64,000 nucleotides of DNA from Marinobacter sediminum (lineage in GTDB: Bacteria; Pseudomonadota; Gammaproteobacteria; Pseudomonadales; Oleiphilaceae), in assembly GCF_016820575.1 (NCBI RefSeq), contig NZ_JAEMQH010000005.1, positions 41,509 through 105,508 of the forward strand, given 5' to 3'. The notes under the pieces were generated by a model. The model was not told the origin of the DNA. It worked only from the letters and a program-made list of their open reading frames with translations, and searched no databases. The position numbers and the translations under genes are program-made. Positions 17,552 through 25,470 of this stretch are shown here, in pieces (the stretch's first letter is position 1; the number at the start of each line of letters is the position of its first letter).

Positions 17552-17584
17552 AAAAAAACCGGCGACCCGAAGGTCACCGGTTTT
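17552..17584 (-). terminator. Strong intrinsic terminator of the porin gene
   Basis: On the minus strand the stem is AAAACCGGTGACC, with a TTCG tetraloop, then GGTCGCCGGTTTTTTT. The stable stem-loop with a T7 tail ends about 31 nt after the porin stop. On the plus strand it also has a T4 tail, so it may be weakly bidirectional. Confidence 0.88.
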
Positions 17585-17614
17585 CGACTAAATCTGAACT
17601 AGCTGGTTAGCTGA

Positions 17615-18622
17615 TCAGAAGTAGTAAACAGCACCGAGAGCGGCTACTGAAGCTTCGCTCTCGTCAGCAACGCCGTATGCATTGTCGTCACCGCCACCGA
17701 AGTAGCCTTCCACGTATACATACATGTGGTCAGATACGTTGTGCAGCGCTTGAACGGTAATGGTGTCATTGTCGACGCCGTCGTTGTCCGCCGCAAAGGC
17801 TTCGTACGACAGTGCGAACTGGTTAGCACCCAGGGAGTAAACGCCCTGAACACCGTACACATCGCCTACGTCCTTGCGGGTCTGGAATTCACCAGTCAGG
17901 GTCAGAGCGTCCAGAGCAACAGAAGCTCGAACACCGTAGGTGTTTTCATTGTTTACGTCAGCGTCGTCGCTAGAGTATTCGGTAGTGCCGTCGTTGGAGT
18001 CCATCGCAACCGCCAGCTCCAGGTTATCAACTGCGTAGATCGCAGCCAGCTGGTACGGGTAGGACTTGCCACCGGTAGTGCTGTCGCCATTAACCTGGAC
18101 GGCCGCGCCCAGAGTCAGGCCACCAAAGGACGGAGAGGCGTACTGGATCAAGTCGCCTTCACCAGTGTCATAGCTTCCGCCGATGCTCAGGTCAGCTGCT
18201 TCATAGAAGTTAGCGATGGTGTCGATGGCGCGCTCGTAAGTAGAGTCATCAGAGCCGATCCATACTTGGCCGAAGCTGTCACCCTTAACACCGATGTAAG
18301 CCTCGTCAATGTTTGCACCTGTCGAATCTTTCTCGTCAGCCCCAAAACCGTCAAGCTCCAGCTTGAAGAAACCAGTAACTCCCGGAGCAATCGCGTGGTC
18401 GTGGGCTACACCAAGAGTACTGCCGTTGTCGCGGTGATCAATTCCGTCTGCGCCGCCTTTCACGTCGCTGTAAACCAGCGCGTACTGGATATTACCGTAT
18501 ACAGACGGCATGGAATCCATCTTGGCTGCCAGCTCGGAGGCAGACATATCACCGTCTGCGGCGAAGGCTGCGCCAGAGAAGGTCGCGGCTGCAATAGCGG
18601 ATGCGATGAGTGTTTTTTTCAT
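17615..18622 (-). CDS. Gram-negative trimeric-type porin
   Basis: A 335-residue outer-membrane beta-barrel protein. A Sec signal peptide MKKTLIASAIAAATFSGAAFA (written here as its first 20 residues plus Ala, MKKTLIASAIAAATFSGAAF-A) is cleaved before ADGD. The mature protein is strongly acidic with many Asp and Gly, and ends in YYF, the C-terminal Phe signal for BamA. SVYGNIQYALVY near 40-51 and FFKLELDGFG near 85-94 are typical porin strands. The ATG at 18622 has AAGGAAG about 9 nt upstream; the frame remains open 37 codons further, but that part lacks coding character. It forms a general diffusion channel. The high acidity fits a marine host. Confidence 0.92.
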   Translation of the reverse strand: MKKTLIASAIAAATFSGAAFAADGDMSASELAAKMDSMPSVYGNIQYALVYSDVKGGADGIDHRDNGSTLGVAHDHAIAPGVTGFFKLELDGFGADEKDSTGANIDEAYIGVKGDSFGQVWIGSDDSTYERAIDTIANFYEAADLSIGGSYDTGEGDLIQYASPSFGGLTLGAAVQVNGDSTTGGKSYPYQLAAIYAVDNLELAVAMDSNDGTTEYSSDDADVNNENTYGVRASVALDALTLTGEFQTRKDVGDVYGVQGVYSLGANQFALSYEAFAADNDGVDNDTITVQALHNVSDHMYVYVEGYFGGGDDNAYGVADESEASVAALGAVYYF

Positions 18623-18816
18623 TTTGCGTCTTCCTTTTTGAGTTAACTCAGGTTTTAGCGACGGGTTCTTGTCCCGATTTTGTAAGGCAATACCAGTCTT
18701 CGCTGGATAGGCCCGATTCTGTATTACCCCCATGTCAGTTTCATGACATCCAGGATAACTTTTCTTCTAGTTATTAAGATCCGCTTCCCAGCAGATCTTT
18801 TCAGCTCAGTTACTTA

Positions 18817-18837
18817 CAGGTCTTTATTAAAGTCCTG
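18817..18837. promoter_or_regulatory. 21-bp dyad, candidate operator upstream of the porin gene
   Basis: The pattern is CAGG-n-CTTTA-n-TAAAG-n-CCTG, symmetrical except at the centre and one position in each arm. Two further ACCTGTTTT copies follow at 18846-18854 and 18865-18873, 19 nt apart. If the promoter at 18850-18878 is real, the dyad sits just past the start site, a repressor-like position. The regulator is unknown. Confidence 0.45.
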
Positions 18838-18849
18838 CATGATGAACCT

Positions 18850-18878
18850 GTTTTAATACAAGCCACCTGTTTTTGCAA
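18850..18878 (-). promoter_or_regulatory. Possible porin promoter
   Basis: Minus strand: TTGCAA at 18878-18873, a 17-nt spacer, and TAAAAC at 18855-18850. Each hexamer matches the sigma-70 consensus at four of six positions. It would give a leader of about 220 nt. The weak match makes this only a candidate. Confidence 0.3.
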
Positions 18879-19053
18879 ACTTTCAGCGTTGCATTTTTAG
18901 CTCGTTTTGCACCAGAAAGGCAAGTGTTTATGCGATCCAGCACTCAGCAGCCAACTAATATTCCTTTAACAATATCGGGGCCAAAACTTATTTACCCCTT
19001 AAAAATCATACCCTTAAACTTTACAAGTCTGTAACAAACCCTTTTATCCTCAG

Positions 19054-19115
19054 ATGAGGCGAGACTAGGCGCACCATTCAAATACACCTTATTCCTATCC
19101 GCCTCATAATGGTGC
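19054..19115. repeat. Two interleaved 8-bp inverted repeats (pseudoknot-like arrangement)
   Basis: ATGAGGCG (19054-19061) pairs with CGCCTCAT (19100-19107), and GCACCATT (19071-19078) pairs with AATGGTGC (19108-19115). The order is A-B-A'-B', and A' and B' are directly adjacent. As RNA this gives either two mutually exclusive hairpins or a pseudoknot. It lies 28 nt past the dtd stop on the minus strand. Confidence 0.5.
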
Positions 19116-19142
19116 AGCGAACCATTCTTACCAAAGCGTTAC

Positions 19143-19592
19143 TCATCCCTTAACCTGCAGCATGAAAGTTACCGGGCCGTCATTGATAAGCTGAACTTTC
19201 ATATCCGCACCGAACCTACCCTCAGCTACGCGCTCGCTGCCAAGCTCAGCCTGTGCAGTCATGATAAACGTGCGATAGAGCGTTTCTGCCACATCAGGAG
19301 CAGCCGCACTGGAGAAGCCGGGGCGCGTGCCCGAGGCCGTGTCGGCAGCAAGAGTAAATTGGGGGACGACAAGAAGCTCGCCACCGGTATCCAGCAGACT
19401 CCGGTTCATGCGGCCCTGGTCATCGGGAAACACTCGATAGGTCAGTATCTTTCGGCACAATTCCCTGGCCTGTGCATCCCCATCGCCGCGTTCAACGCCT
19501 AACAACAGAAGCAGGCCCTTACTGATGGCGCCAACCTGTTGATTGCTCACGGCGACACTGGCTTCCGATACTCGCTGGATGAGCCCTTTCAT
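19143..19592 (-). CDS. dtd: D-aminoacyl-tRNA deacylase
   Basis: A 149-residue protein, the standard DTD length. MKGLIQRVSEASV is the family N-terminus, VPQFTLAADT near 77-86 corresponds to the SQFTL active-site strand, and NDGPVTF near 137-143 carries the Gly-cisPro motif that gives chiral selectivity. It hydrolyses D-amino acids and glycine from mischarged tRNAs in the cytoplasm. The first residue of the SQFTL motif is Pro here. It lies 92 nt after pip in the same orientation and may share its transcript. Confidence 0.95.
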   Translation of the reverse strand: MKGLIQRVSEASVAVSNQQVGAISKGLLLLLGVERGDGDAQARELCRKILTYRVFPDDQGRMNRSLLDTGGELLVVPQFTLAADTASGTRPGFSSAAAPDVAETLYRTFIMTAQAELGSERVAEGRFGADMKVQLINDGPVTFMLQVKG

Positions 19593-19684
19593 GCACTTCT
19601 CTGGGTATTGTTAAACGGAGGAACGTCGAATGGCTACTGAGTCTATCGGCGGGATTAACGATTCGCAACCATCAAAAAGTACGA

Positions 19685-20647
19685 CTAGCTCGCACTTTCT
19701 CCAGATTTGGCGACCACCTCTTCAACCCCTCGGATCAGGGCATCAACGATGGCGGGTTCAGAGGCAGAATGCCCGGCGTCCCGGATAATCCGAAGCTCTG
19801 CTCCGGGCCAGGCCTTGCTGAGCGCGAGCGCGTTATCCAGCGGACAGACCATGTCATAGCGCCCATGGATGATAATGCCCGGAATGTCGGCCAATTTATG
19901 GGCATCCCGTACAATCTGATCCGGCTCCAGAAAGGCCTTGTTCATGAAATAATGGCACTCTATGCGTGCCAGGGCGATGGCAACGTGCGGATGCCCAAAA
20001 TGCTCCACTACCCTCGGATTGGGATGCAAGGTAGCGCAGCGCCCTTCCCAGACAGACCAGGCCTTGGCTGCCTGAATTTGTTCCAATTCGTTAGCGCTGG
20101 TTAGTCTTTTGTAATAGGCCGCAACCATGTCGCCCCGTTCTTCGACGGGTATCTGGGTTTCAAAATCCTGCCAGTAGTCCGGAAACACCCGGCTGGCGCC
20201 ATCCTGATAAAACCATTGAACGTCGCGAGGACGGCACAGGAAGATGCCCCGCAGCACCAGCCCGAAAACTCGCTCCGGATGGGTCTGCGCATACACCAGG
20301 CTAAGGGTAGAACCCCAACTACCGCCGAACAGCAGCCACTTATCGACACCCAAAAAGGAGCGCACCGTTTCCATATCGTCGATGAGCTTGTCCGTGCTAT
20401 TACCCTCAAGCTCAGCCAAGGGTGAGGAGCGCCCTGCCCCGCGCTGATCCATCAGGATGATGCGGAACCGCTCGGCGTCGAAGAAGCGTCGGTGGTAGTC
20501 CTCACAGCCACCACCGGGCCCGCCGTGAACCACCAGCACCGGGATGCCCTCCGGGTTCCCGCTTTCTTCCACATACAGCTCATGGGGTGGATCCACCGCA
20601 ATGCGGTGCTGGGCATTGGGCTTGATGTCGGGATAGAGGGTGAGCAT
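19685..20647 (-). CDS. pip: Proline iminopeptidase
   Basis: A 320-residue alpha/beta hydrolase. HGGPGGG at 41-47 is the oxyanion-hole motif, DQRGAGRS at 67-74 is typical of the S33 family, and GGSWGSTL at 108-115 holds the nucleophile Ser110. The catalytic Asp and His fit the GRYDMVCP and DAGHSASEP blocks near residues 267 and 295. It releases N-terminal proline from peptides in the cytoplasm. The ATG at 20647 is chosen because MLTLYPDIKP matches the family N-terminus; the frame continues 16 codons upstream through the typA terminator. Confidence 0.93.
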   Translation of the reverse strand: MLTLYPDIKPNAQHRIAVDPPHELYVEESGNPEGIPVLVVHGGPGGGCEDYHRRFFDAERFRIILMDQRGAGRSSPLAELEGNSTDKLIDDMETVRSFLGVDKWLLFGGSWGSTLSLVYAQTHPERVFGLVLRGIFLCRPRDVQWFYQDGASRVFPDYWQDFETQIPVEERGDMVAAYYKRLTSANELEQIQAAKAWSVWEGRCATLHPNPRVVEHFGHPHVAIALARIECHYFMNKAFLEPDQIVRDAHKLADIPGIIIHGRYDMVCPLDNALALSKAWPGAELRIIRDAGHSASEPAIVDALIRGVEEVVAKSGESAS

Positions 20648-20693
20648 GACGCGATCCGGCAAAGGGTTTAACCGGAGTTTAGCTGATATGAAC

Positions 20694-20725
20694 AAAAAAG
20701 GGGCGGATCAAACCTGATCCGCCCC
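20694..20725 (-). terminator. Intrinsic terminator of typA
   Basis: GGGGCGGATCA and TGATCCGCCCC form a perfect 11-bp stem with an AACC loop (20700-20725). Read on the minus strand it is followed by T6 at 20699-20694. It sits 20 nt after the typA stop and just before pip. Confidence 0.92.
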
Positions 20726-20745
20726 TTTGAAATTCCTATTGGAAT

Positions 20746-22557
20746 TTACTTCTTCTTGGCGCGCTTGCGTTCGTTCTCCGTCAACAACTTCTTACGCAGG
20801 CGGATGGACTTGGGCGTCACCTCTACCAGCTCGTCGTCATCGATGAATTCAAGCGCCTGCTCAAGGGTGAACTTGATCGGCGGCACCAGGCCAATAACCT
20901 CGTCCTTGCCAGAAGCACGCATGTTGTCGAGCTTCTTGCCTTTGGTCGGGTTCATGACCATGTCGTTGTCACGGCTGTGAATGCCGCACAGCTGACCTTC
21001 GTAGATTTCCTGCCCTGGATCCAGGAACAGCTTACCGCGGCTCTGCAGGGTTTCCAGCGAGTAAGTCAGCGCCGTACCGGTTGCCATGGACACCAGAACA
21101 CCGTTTTGGCGGCTGGTGACGTCACCGACCTTGATCGGGCCGTAATGGCTGAAGGTGGACGTCAGGATACCGGTGCCTGAAGTCATGGTCAGGAAGGTGT
21201 TACGGAAGCCAATCAGACCACGGGCCGGGATGGTGTAATCAAGACGCATGCGCCCTTTACCGTCCGGAACCATGTTGGTCAGGTCGCCCTTACGCAGACC
21301 CATCTGCTCCATGACAGGACCCTGGTGCTGCTCTTCAATGTCGACGATGACATTCTCATACGGCTCCTGCTTCACGCCGTCAACCTCGCGAATGACAACT
21401 TCCGGACGGCCAACCGCCAGCTCGAAGTTCTCACGACGCATGTTCTCGATCAGAACCGACAGGTGCAGCTCGCCACGACCGGACACTTTAAACTTGTCGG
21501 CAGACTCGCCTTCTTCCACTCGCAGAGCTACGTTGTGCAACAGCTCTTTTTCCAGACGCTCTTTAATGTTGCGGCTGGTCACGTACTTACCTTCTTTACC
21601 TGCGAAGGGCGAGTCGTTGACCTGGAAGGTCATGGAAACAGTCGGCTCGTCTACGGTCAGTGCCGGCAACGCTTCAACCTGAGACTGGTCACACAGGGTA
21701 TCGGAGATAAACAGCTCATCCATACCGCTGACGCAAACAATGTCGCCCGCCTGGGCTTCATCGACTTCGACGCGCTGCAATCCGGAGTGCCCCATGATCT
21801 TGAGGATACGCCCGTTACGCTTCTTGCCGTCGGCGCCGATGGCGGTTACCGGGGAGTTGGTCTTGATCTTGCCCCGCGCGATGCGGCCGATACCGATAAC
21901 ACCCAGGAAGCTGTTGTAGTCCAGCTGGGAGATCTGCATCTGGAACGGGCCGTCCAGGTCAACGTTGGGCGCAGGCACATGATCGACGATGGCCTGGAAT
22001 ACGGCATCCATGTTGTCGTCCAGGTTCTCATGATCCATACCGGCGATGCCGTTGAGAGCGCTGGCGTAAACAATCGGGAAGTCCAACTGTTCGTCAGTGG
22101 CACCAAGGGCATCAAACAGGTCGAACACCTGATCCACTACCCAATCCGGACGCGCGCCCGGACGGTCGATCTTGTTCACGATAACAATAGGACGCAGGCC
22201 GGCTGCGAACGCTTTCTGAGTTACAAAGCGGGTTTGCGGCATCGGGCCATCGATAGAATCGACCACCAGCAACACGCAATCCACCATGCTCATTACCCGC
22301 TCTACTTCGCCGCCAAAATCGGCGTGCCCCGGGGTGTCGACGATGTTGATATCGTACTCATTCCATTTCAGGGCCGTGTTCTTGGCCAGAATGGTGATAC
22401 CACGCTCTTTTTCCTGGTCGTTAGAATCCATAACGCGCTCGTTTTCGAGCTCTTTGCGATCCAACGTGCCGGATTGGCGCAGCAGTTTGTCAACGAGGGT
22501 CGTCTTGCCATGGTCGACGTGCGCGATGATGGCGATATTACGAAGCTTTTCAATCAC
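20746..22557 (-). CDS. typA: Ribosome-associated translational GTPase TypA/BipA
   Basis: A 603-residue GTPase. G1 is AHVDHGKTT (12-20), G3 DTPGHAD follows near 76, and NKID near 130 is G4. EF-G-like domains II, III and V follow, with a basic C-terminal tail ending RAKKK. BipA/TypA binds the 70S ribosome and assists 50S assembly and growth at low temperature or under stress. The start codon is GTG at 22557, supported by the [18 protein letters not shown]-terminus and an AGGA about 12 nt upstream. Two alternative hairpins lie in the leader (22591-22619). Confidence 0.97.
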   Translation of the reverse strand: MIEKLRNIAIIAHVDHGKTTLVDKLLRQSGTLDRKELENERVMDSNDQEKERGITILAKNTALKWNEYDINIVDTPGHADFGGEVERVMSMVDCVLLVVDSIDGPMPQTRFVTQKAFAAGLRPIVIVNKIDRPGARPDWVVDQVFDLFDALGATDEQLDFPIVYASALNGIAGMDHENLDDNMDAVFQAIVDHVPAPNVDLDGPFQMQISQLDYNSFLGVIGIGRIARGKIKTNSPVTAIGADGKKRNGRILKIMGHSGLQRVEVDEAQAGDIVCVSGMDELFISDTLCDQSQVEALPALTVDEPTVSMTFQVNDSPFAGKEGKYVTSRNIKERLEKELLHNVALRVEEGESADKFKVSGRGELHLSVLIENMRRENFELAVGRPEVVIREVDGVKQEPYENVIVDIEEQHQGPVMEQMGLRKGDLTNMVPDGKGRMRLDYTIPARGLIGFRNTFLTMTSGTGILTSTFSHYGPIKVGDVTSRQNGVLVSMATGTALTYSLETLQSRGKLFLDPGQEIYEGQLCGIHSRDNDMVMNPTKGKKLDNMRASGKDEVIGLVPPIKFTLEQALEFIDDDELVEVTPKSIRLRKKLLTENERKRAKKK

Positions 22558-22590
22558 AACTATAATCCTGCGGCATGCTTTCTTTGACCT

Positions 22591-22619
22591 GAGAGGGTCT
22601 TAAGGAGGTAAAACCTCTC
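22591..22619 (-). promoter_or_regulatory. Mutually exclusive hairpins in the typA leader
   Basis: GAGAGG (22591-22596) can pair with CCTCTC (22614-22619). GAGGT (22605-22609) can pair with ACCTC (22613-22617). The two stems share the same right arm, so only one can form. They lie 34-62 nt upstream of the GTG start. Confidence 0.35.
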
Positions 22620-22817
22620 ACATGCCGTCTCAAATCCGTAAAGTGAACCCATTTTCCGATACCGGGCGGCATCGGCGCGTCCCAGCCAGCTAAAAAGGAC
22701 CGGGAGCAAATGAGGCGGCGGGCAGTATATCGAAAAGTCCACACTGATTATATGCAGATAAACGACTATATCTGCGCCACGCACCTGCACCACAAATGAT
22801 CATGGCCGCCCCATAAC

Positions 22818-22832
22818 GCACTATCCTGGTGC
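22818..22832. promoter_or_regulatory. NtrC binding site upstream of glnA
   Basis: GCACTATCCTGGTGC fits the NtrC consensus GCACYA-N3-TGGTGC exactly. It lies about 100 nt upstream of the sigma-54 promoter, the usual enhancer distance. Weaker partners are a TGCACCA half-site at 22786-22792 and GCACCA-CTG-TGCGTT at 22895-22906. Confidence 0.8.
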
Positions 22833-22930
22833 AATTACCGGAAGAGCTTGCGCCAGAACAAAGCTCTGCCATACCCATAAAAGTGCTGCAGGCCGCACCA
22901 CTGTGCGTTTCTGGCGCACGCCCCAAAAAT

Positions 22931-22946
22931 TGGCAAGCGCCTTGCT
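22931..22946 (+). promoter_or_regulatory. Sigma-54 promoter of glnA
   Basis: TGGCAAG-N4-TTGCT matches the RpoN consensus TGGCACG-N4-TTGCW at all but one position. The invariant GG (22932-22933) and GC (22944-22945) are 12 nt apart, as required. Predicted start near 22957. With the upstream NtrC site this is the expected nitrogen-limited glnA promoter. Confidence 0.82.
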
Positions 22947-23100
22947 TTGTCCAAGTCAGCCAAATTTTCAGGTAAGTGGCTGGGGCTTTTGCTAAGCTGC
23001 AATGCCTGAATAAAAGATCGGATATCAGTCACACTGAACGATCCGGCAAAACGAACACGTATTTGCCCGCCAACGCGGGATAACTAACGGAGCATGCACA

Positions 23101-24504
23101 ATGTCCAAGACAATTGATCTGATCAAAGAACACGAAGTGAAGTGGGTAGACATGCGCTTCACCGACAGCCGCGGTAAAGAGCAGCACGTGACCCTGCCTG
23201 CCTCAGAGGTGGACGAGGACTTCTTCGCAGACGGCAAGATGTTCGACGGTTCTTCAATCTCCGGCTGGAAAGGCATCAACGAATCCGACATGATTCTGAT
23301 GCCAGACGATTCCAGCTCCGTCCTGGACCCGTTCACCGAAGAAACCACTCTCAACATCACCTGTGACATCGTTGAGCCTTCAACCATGCAGGGTTATGAG
23401 CGTGATCCGCGTTCCGTTGCCCGTCGTGCTGAAGAGTACCTGAAGTCTACCGGCATCGCCGACGGCGCCCTGTTCGGCCCGGAGCCGGAGTTCTTCGTAT
23501 TTGACTCGGTCAAGTGGGAAGTAGACATGAAAGGTGCTGGCTACTCCATCCACTCCGAAGAAGCTGCCTGGGTTTCTGGCGAAGATTTCGACCGCAACAA
23601 CATCGGTCACCGCCCGGGTGTCAAAGGTGGTTACTTCCCGGTTCCGCCGGTCGACAGCCTGCACGACCTGCGTGGCGCTATGTGTGCCGCCATGGAGTCC
23701 ATGGGTCTGGACATCGAAGTTCACCACCACGAAGTGGGTACAGCTGGCCAGTGCGAAATCGGTGTTGGCGCCAACACGCTGACCAAGAAAGCTGACGAAG
23801 TTCAAATCCTGAAGTACTGCGTACACAACGTGGCCCACGCTTACGGCAAAACCGCCACCTTCATGCCGAAGCCGGTAGTGGGTGATAACGGTTCTGGCAT
23901 GCACGTTCACATGTCCCTGAGCAAAGACGGCAAAAACCTGTTTGCCGGCGACAGCTACGCGGGCCTGAGCGAAGCGGCTCTGTACTACATCGGTGGTGTT
24001 ATCAAGCACGCCAAGGCCATCAACGCCTTCACCAACAGCTCCACCAACTCTTACAAGCGTCTGGTTCCGGGCTTCGAAGCTCCGGTTATGCTGGCCTACT
24101 CTGCCCGTAACCGCTCTGCTTCCATCCGTATCCCGTACGTGAACAGCCCGAAAGCACGTCGTATCGAAGTACGCTTCCCGGACGCCTCTGCCAACCCGTA
24201 CCTGGCCTTCGCGGCCCTGATGATGGCTGGCCTGGACGGCATCCAGAACAAGATCCACCCGGGCGATGCCATGGACAAGGATCTGTACGACCTGCCGAAG
24301 GAAGAAGCACTGAACATTCCGGTTGTTGCCGAAACTCTGGCCGAAGCACTGGATTGCCTGGAAGCAGACCACGAGTTCCTGACCCGTGGCGGCGTCTTCA
24401 CTGAAGACATGATCCAAGGCTACGTGGACCTGAAGCGTGGTGAAGTAGAGCGCCTGAACATGACCACACACCCGGTCGAGTTCGAGCTGTACTACTCTTG
24501 CTAA
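23101..24504 (+). CDS. glnA: Glutamine synthetase type I
   Basis: A 467-residue GSI-beta subunit (dodecamer in the family). [13 protein letters not shown] near 47-59 is the N-terminal beta-grasp signature, [10 protein letters not shown] near 127-136 the metal-binding block, [10 protein letters not shown] near 264-273 the ATP site, and NRSASIRIP near 338-346 the Glu/Arg site. Tyr396 in DLYDLP aligns with adenylylated Tyr397 of E. coli, so the enzyme is a target of the GlnE encoded at 12498-15401. It makes glutamine from glutamate, ammonia and ATP. GGAG lies about 9 nt before the ATG. It has its own terminator and is not directly followed by ntrBC. Confidence 0.98.
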   Translation: MSKTIDLIKEHEVKWVDMRFTDSRGKEQHVTLPASEVDEDFFADGKMFDGSSISGWKGINESDMILMPDDSSSVLDPFTEETTLNITCDIVEPSTMQGYERDPRSVARRAEEYLKSTGIADGALFGPEPEFFVFDSVKWEVDMKGAGYSIHSEEAAWVSGEDFDRNNIGHRPGVKGGYFPVPPVDSLHDLRGAMCAAMESMGLDIEVHHHEVGTAGQCEIGVGANTLTKKADEVQILKYCVHNVAHAYGKTATFMPKPVVGDNGSGMHVHMSLSKDGKNLFAGDSYAGLSEAALYYIGGVIKHAKAINAFTNSSTNSYKRLVPGFEAPVMLAYSARNRSASIRIPYVNSPKARRIEVRFPDASANPYLAFAALMMAGLDGIQNKIHPGDAMDKDLYDLPKEEALNIPVVAETLAEALDCLEADHEFLTRGGVFTEDMIQGYVDLKRGEVERLNMTTHPVEFELYYSC

Positions 24505-24550
24505 GCAGTCCGCTGCGCTAGAACAAACCGAACCCTCCGGTTTGTGACGA

Positions 24551-24576
24551 AGCCCCGCCCAGTGCGGGGCTTTTTT
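24551..24576 (+). terminator. Intrinsic terminator of glnA
   Basis: AGCCCCGC and GCGGGGCT form an 8-bp stem with a CCAGT loop, followed by T5-6. It lies 46 nt after the glnA stop. Confidence 0.92.
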
Positions 24577-24640
24577 ATGGCCTGATTAAAGGTGTCTGCC
24601 GTTCTTAACGATATGTAACTAACAACCTGCCTCAGGGGCG

Positions 24641-24669
24641 TTGAAATGACGTCGGGGGCCGCAGATAAT
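24641..24669 (+). promoter_or_regulatory. Sigma-70 promoter for the DUF4124 gene
   Basis: TTGAAA (24641-24646), a 17-nt spacer and GATAAT (24664-24669); each hexamer matches consensus in five of six positions. The predicted start near 24676 leaves a short leader of about 22 nt. This makes the DUF4124 gene a separate unit between glnA and ntrB. Confidence 0.6.
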
Positions 24670-24697
24670 CGAATAAAACATCAACACAGGTGTGCTT

Positions 24698-25222
24698 ATG
24701 AAACCAAGGACCGGACTATTCGCCGCAGCCCTGATCCTGCTGACTGGCCCCGCGGTCGCAGAGGTTTACCGAAACGTGGATGCCGATGGCAACGTCACCT
24801 TCTCCGACGAGCCATCAAAGGGCTCCGAAGCCGTAGAGGTCAAGCCAGTCACCACCGTTACCCTACCCAAGCCCCAGAACGTGCGCGAAACCGACAAGCT
24901 GCGTGAGGAAGTCAAACGTGAAGGTTCGGTGTATGAAAGCGTCGGCTTCGCCTACCCCGAAAACAATCAGGCCTTCCACAGCGGCAGCGGCGACATCCAG
25001 TTTGAAGTCCGCAGCACTCCGGGCCTTCAGGCCGGCCACAAGTACGAGGTGACCCTGGACGGACAACCGGTAGGCCAGAGTACTTCAGGTTCGGTGAGCG
25101 TCCGTAATGTGTTCCGTGGCACTCACGATGCCCGCGCACACATCGTGGATGAAAACGGTGTTCAGGTGAAAACTGGGCCGGCCATCAGCTTTACCGTTCA
25201 CCGCCCTTCCGTCGCCAACTAA
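24698..25222 (+). CDS. DUF4124 domain protein, exported
   Basis: A 174-residue protein with a Sec signal peptide (MKPRTGLFAAALILLTGPAVA, cut after AVA; that is 20 residues plus a final Ala). EVYRNVDADGNVTFSDEPS directly after the cleavage site is the DUF4124 signature. The C-terminal ~100 residues (AYPENNQAFHSGSGDIQF onward) look like a beta-sandwich. It is probably periplasmic or cell-surface; no catalytic motif is seen. Proteins of this type are often encoded between glnA and ntrB in related bacteria, but the role is unknown. The ATG at 24698 has AGG 8 nt upstream; a GTG two codons earlier is possible. Confidence 0.85.
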   Translation: MKPRTGLFAAALILLTGPAVAEVYRNVDADGNVTFSDEPSKGSEAVEVKPVTTVTLPKPQNVRETDKLREEVKREGSVYESVGFAYPENNQAFHSGSGDIQFEVRSTPGLQAGHKYEVTLDGQPVGQSTSGSVSVRNVFRGTHDARAHIVDENGVQVKTGPAISFTVHRPSVAN

Positions 25223-25229
25223 ACCCCTC

Positions 25230-25244
25230 GCACTATTTTGGTGC
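25230..25244. promoter_or_regulatory. NtrC binding site upstream of ntrBC
   Basis: GCACTATTTTGGTGC is an exact match to GCACYA-N3-TGGTGC and differs from the glnA site only in the 3-nt spacer. A further GCACCA half-site lies at 25249-25254. It starts 8 nt after the DUF4124 stop and is about 165 nt upstream of the sigma-54 promoter. Confidence 0.78.
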
Positions 25245-25405
25245 GCACGCACCACAAACACGCCATACTCTGACCAGCAACAGGGCGTCACTGCCCCGCT
25301 GGTCATCAGTTTTCTTCCACAAACGCACCAGCTTACGGCATGTTTTGGCGCTGATTGACGCCCATGCCCGCAGTTTGCCCACTCTTTTTAGCCTGACCTT
25401 CAAAG

Positions 25406-25421
25406 TGGTTCGCTTCTTGCA
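25406..25421 (+). promoter_or_regulatory. Sigma-54 promoter of ntrBC
   Basis: TGGTTCG-N4-TTGCA keeps the invariant GG (25407-25408) and GC (25419-25420) 12 nt apart; only the CA of TGGCACG differs. The predicted start near 25432 gives a ~39-nt leader to the ntrB ATG. With the NtrC box upstream it predicts self-activation. Confidence 0.62.
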
Positions 25422-25470
25422 AACTTTAGAAGGTCACCACACTTACAATGTCGAACCAACGGGATTACAC

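Larger units (their letters stand above)
18623..19142. other. 520-nt gene-free, AT-rich region between the porin gene and dtd
   Basis: No credible coding frame is present. It is clearly more AT-rich than its surroundings. It contains a possible porin promoter (18850-18878), a 21-bp dyad (18817-18837), repeated CCTG boxes and an interleaved pair of inverted repeats (19054-19115). A direct repeat of CCCTTAAA lies near 18996 and 19011. It is long enough to encode a small RNA, but no clear promoter-terminator pair was seen. Confidence 0.6.
22558..23100. promoter_or_regulatory. Divergent typA-glnA regulatory region (543 nt, no gene)
   Basis: No coding frame is convincing here. The left part is the typA leader with alternative hairpins at 22591-22619. 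The right part is the glnA control region, with NtrC-type boxes at 22786-22792, 22818-22832 and 22895-22906 and a sigma-54 promoter at 22931-22946. The glnA leader from the predicted start is about 145 nt. Confidence 0.7.

Noticed and set aside
21325..22587. 420-residue plus-strand open frame
   Set aside because: Antisense shadow of typA; it even runs into the typA leader.
23380..24471. 363-residue minus-strand open frame
   Set aside because: Antisense shadow of glnA, with no family features.
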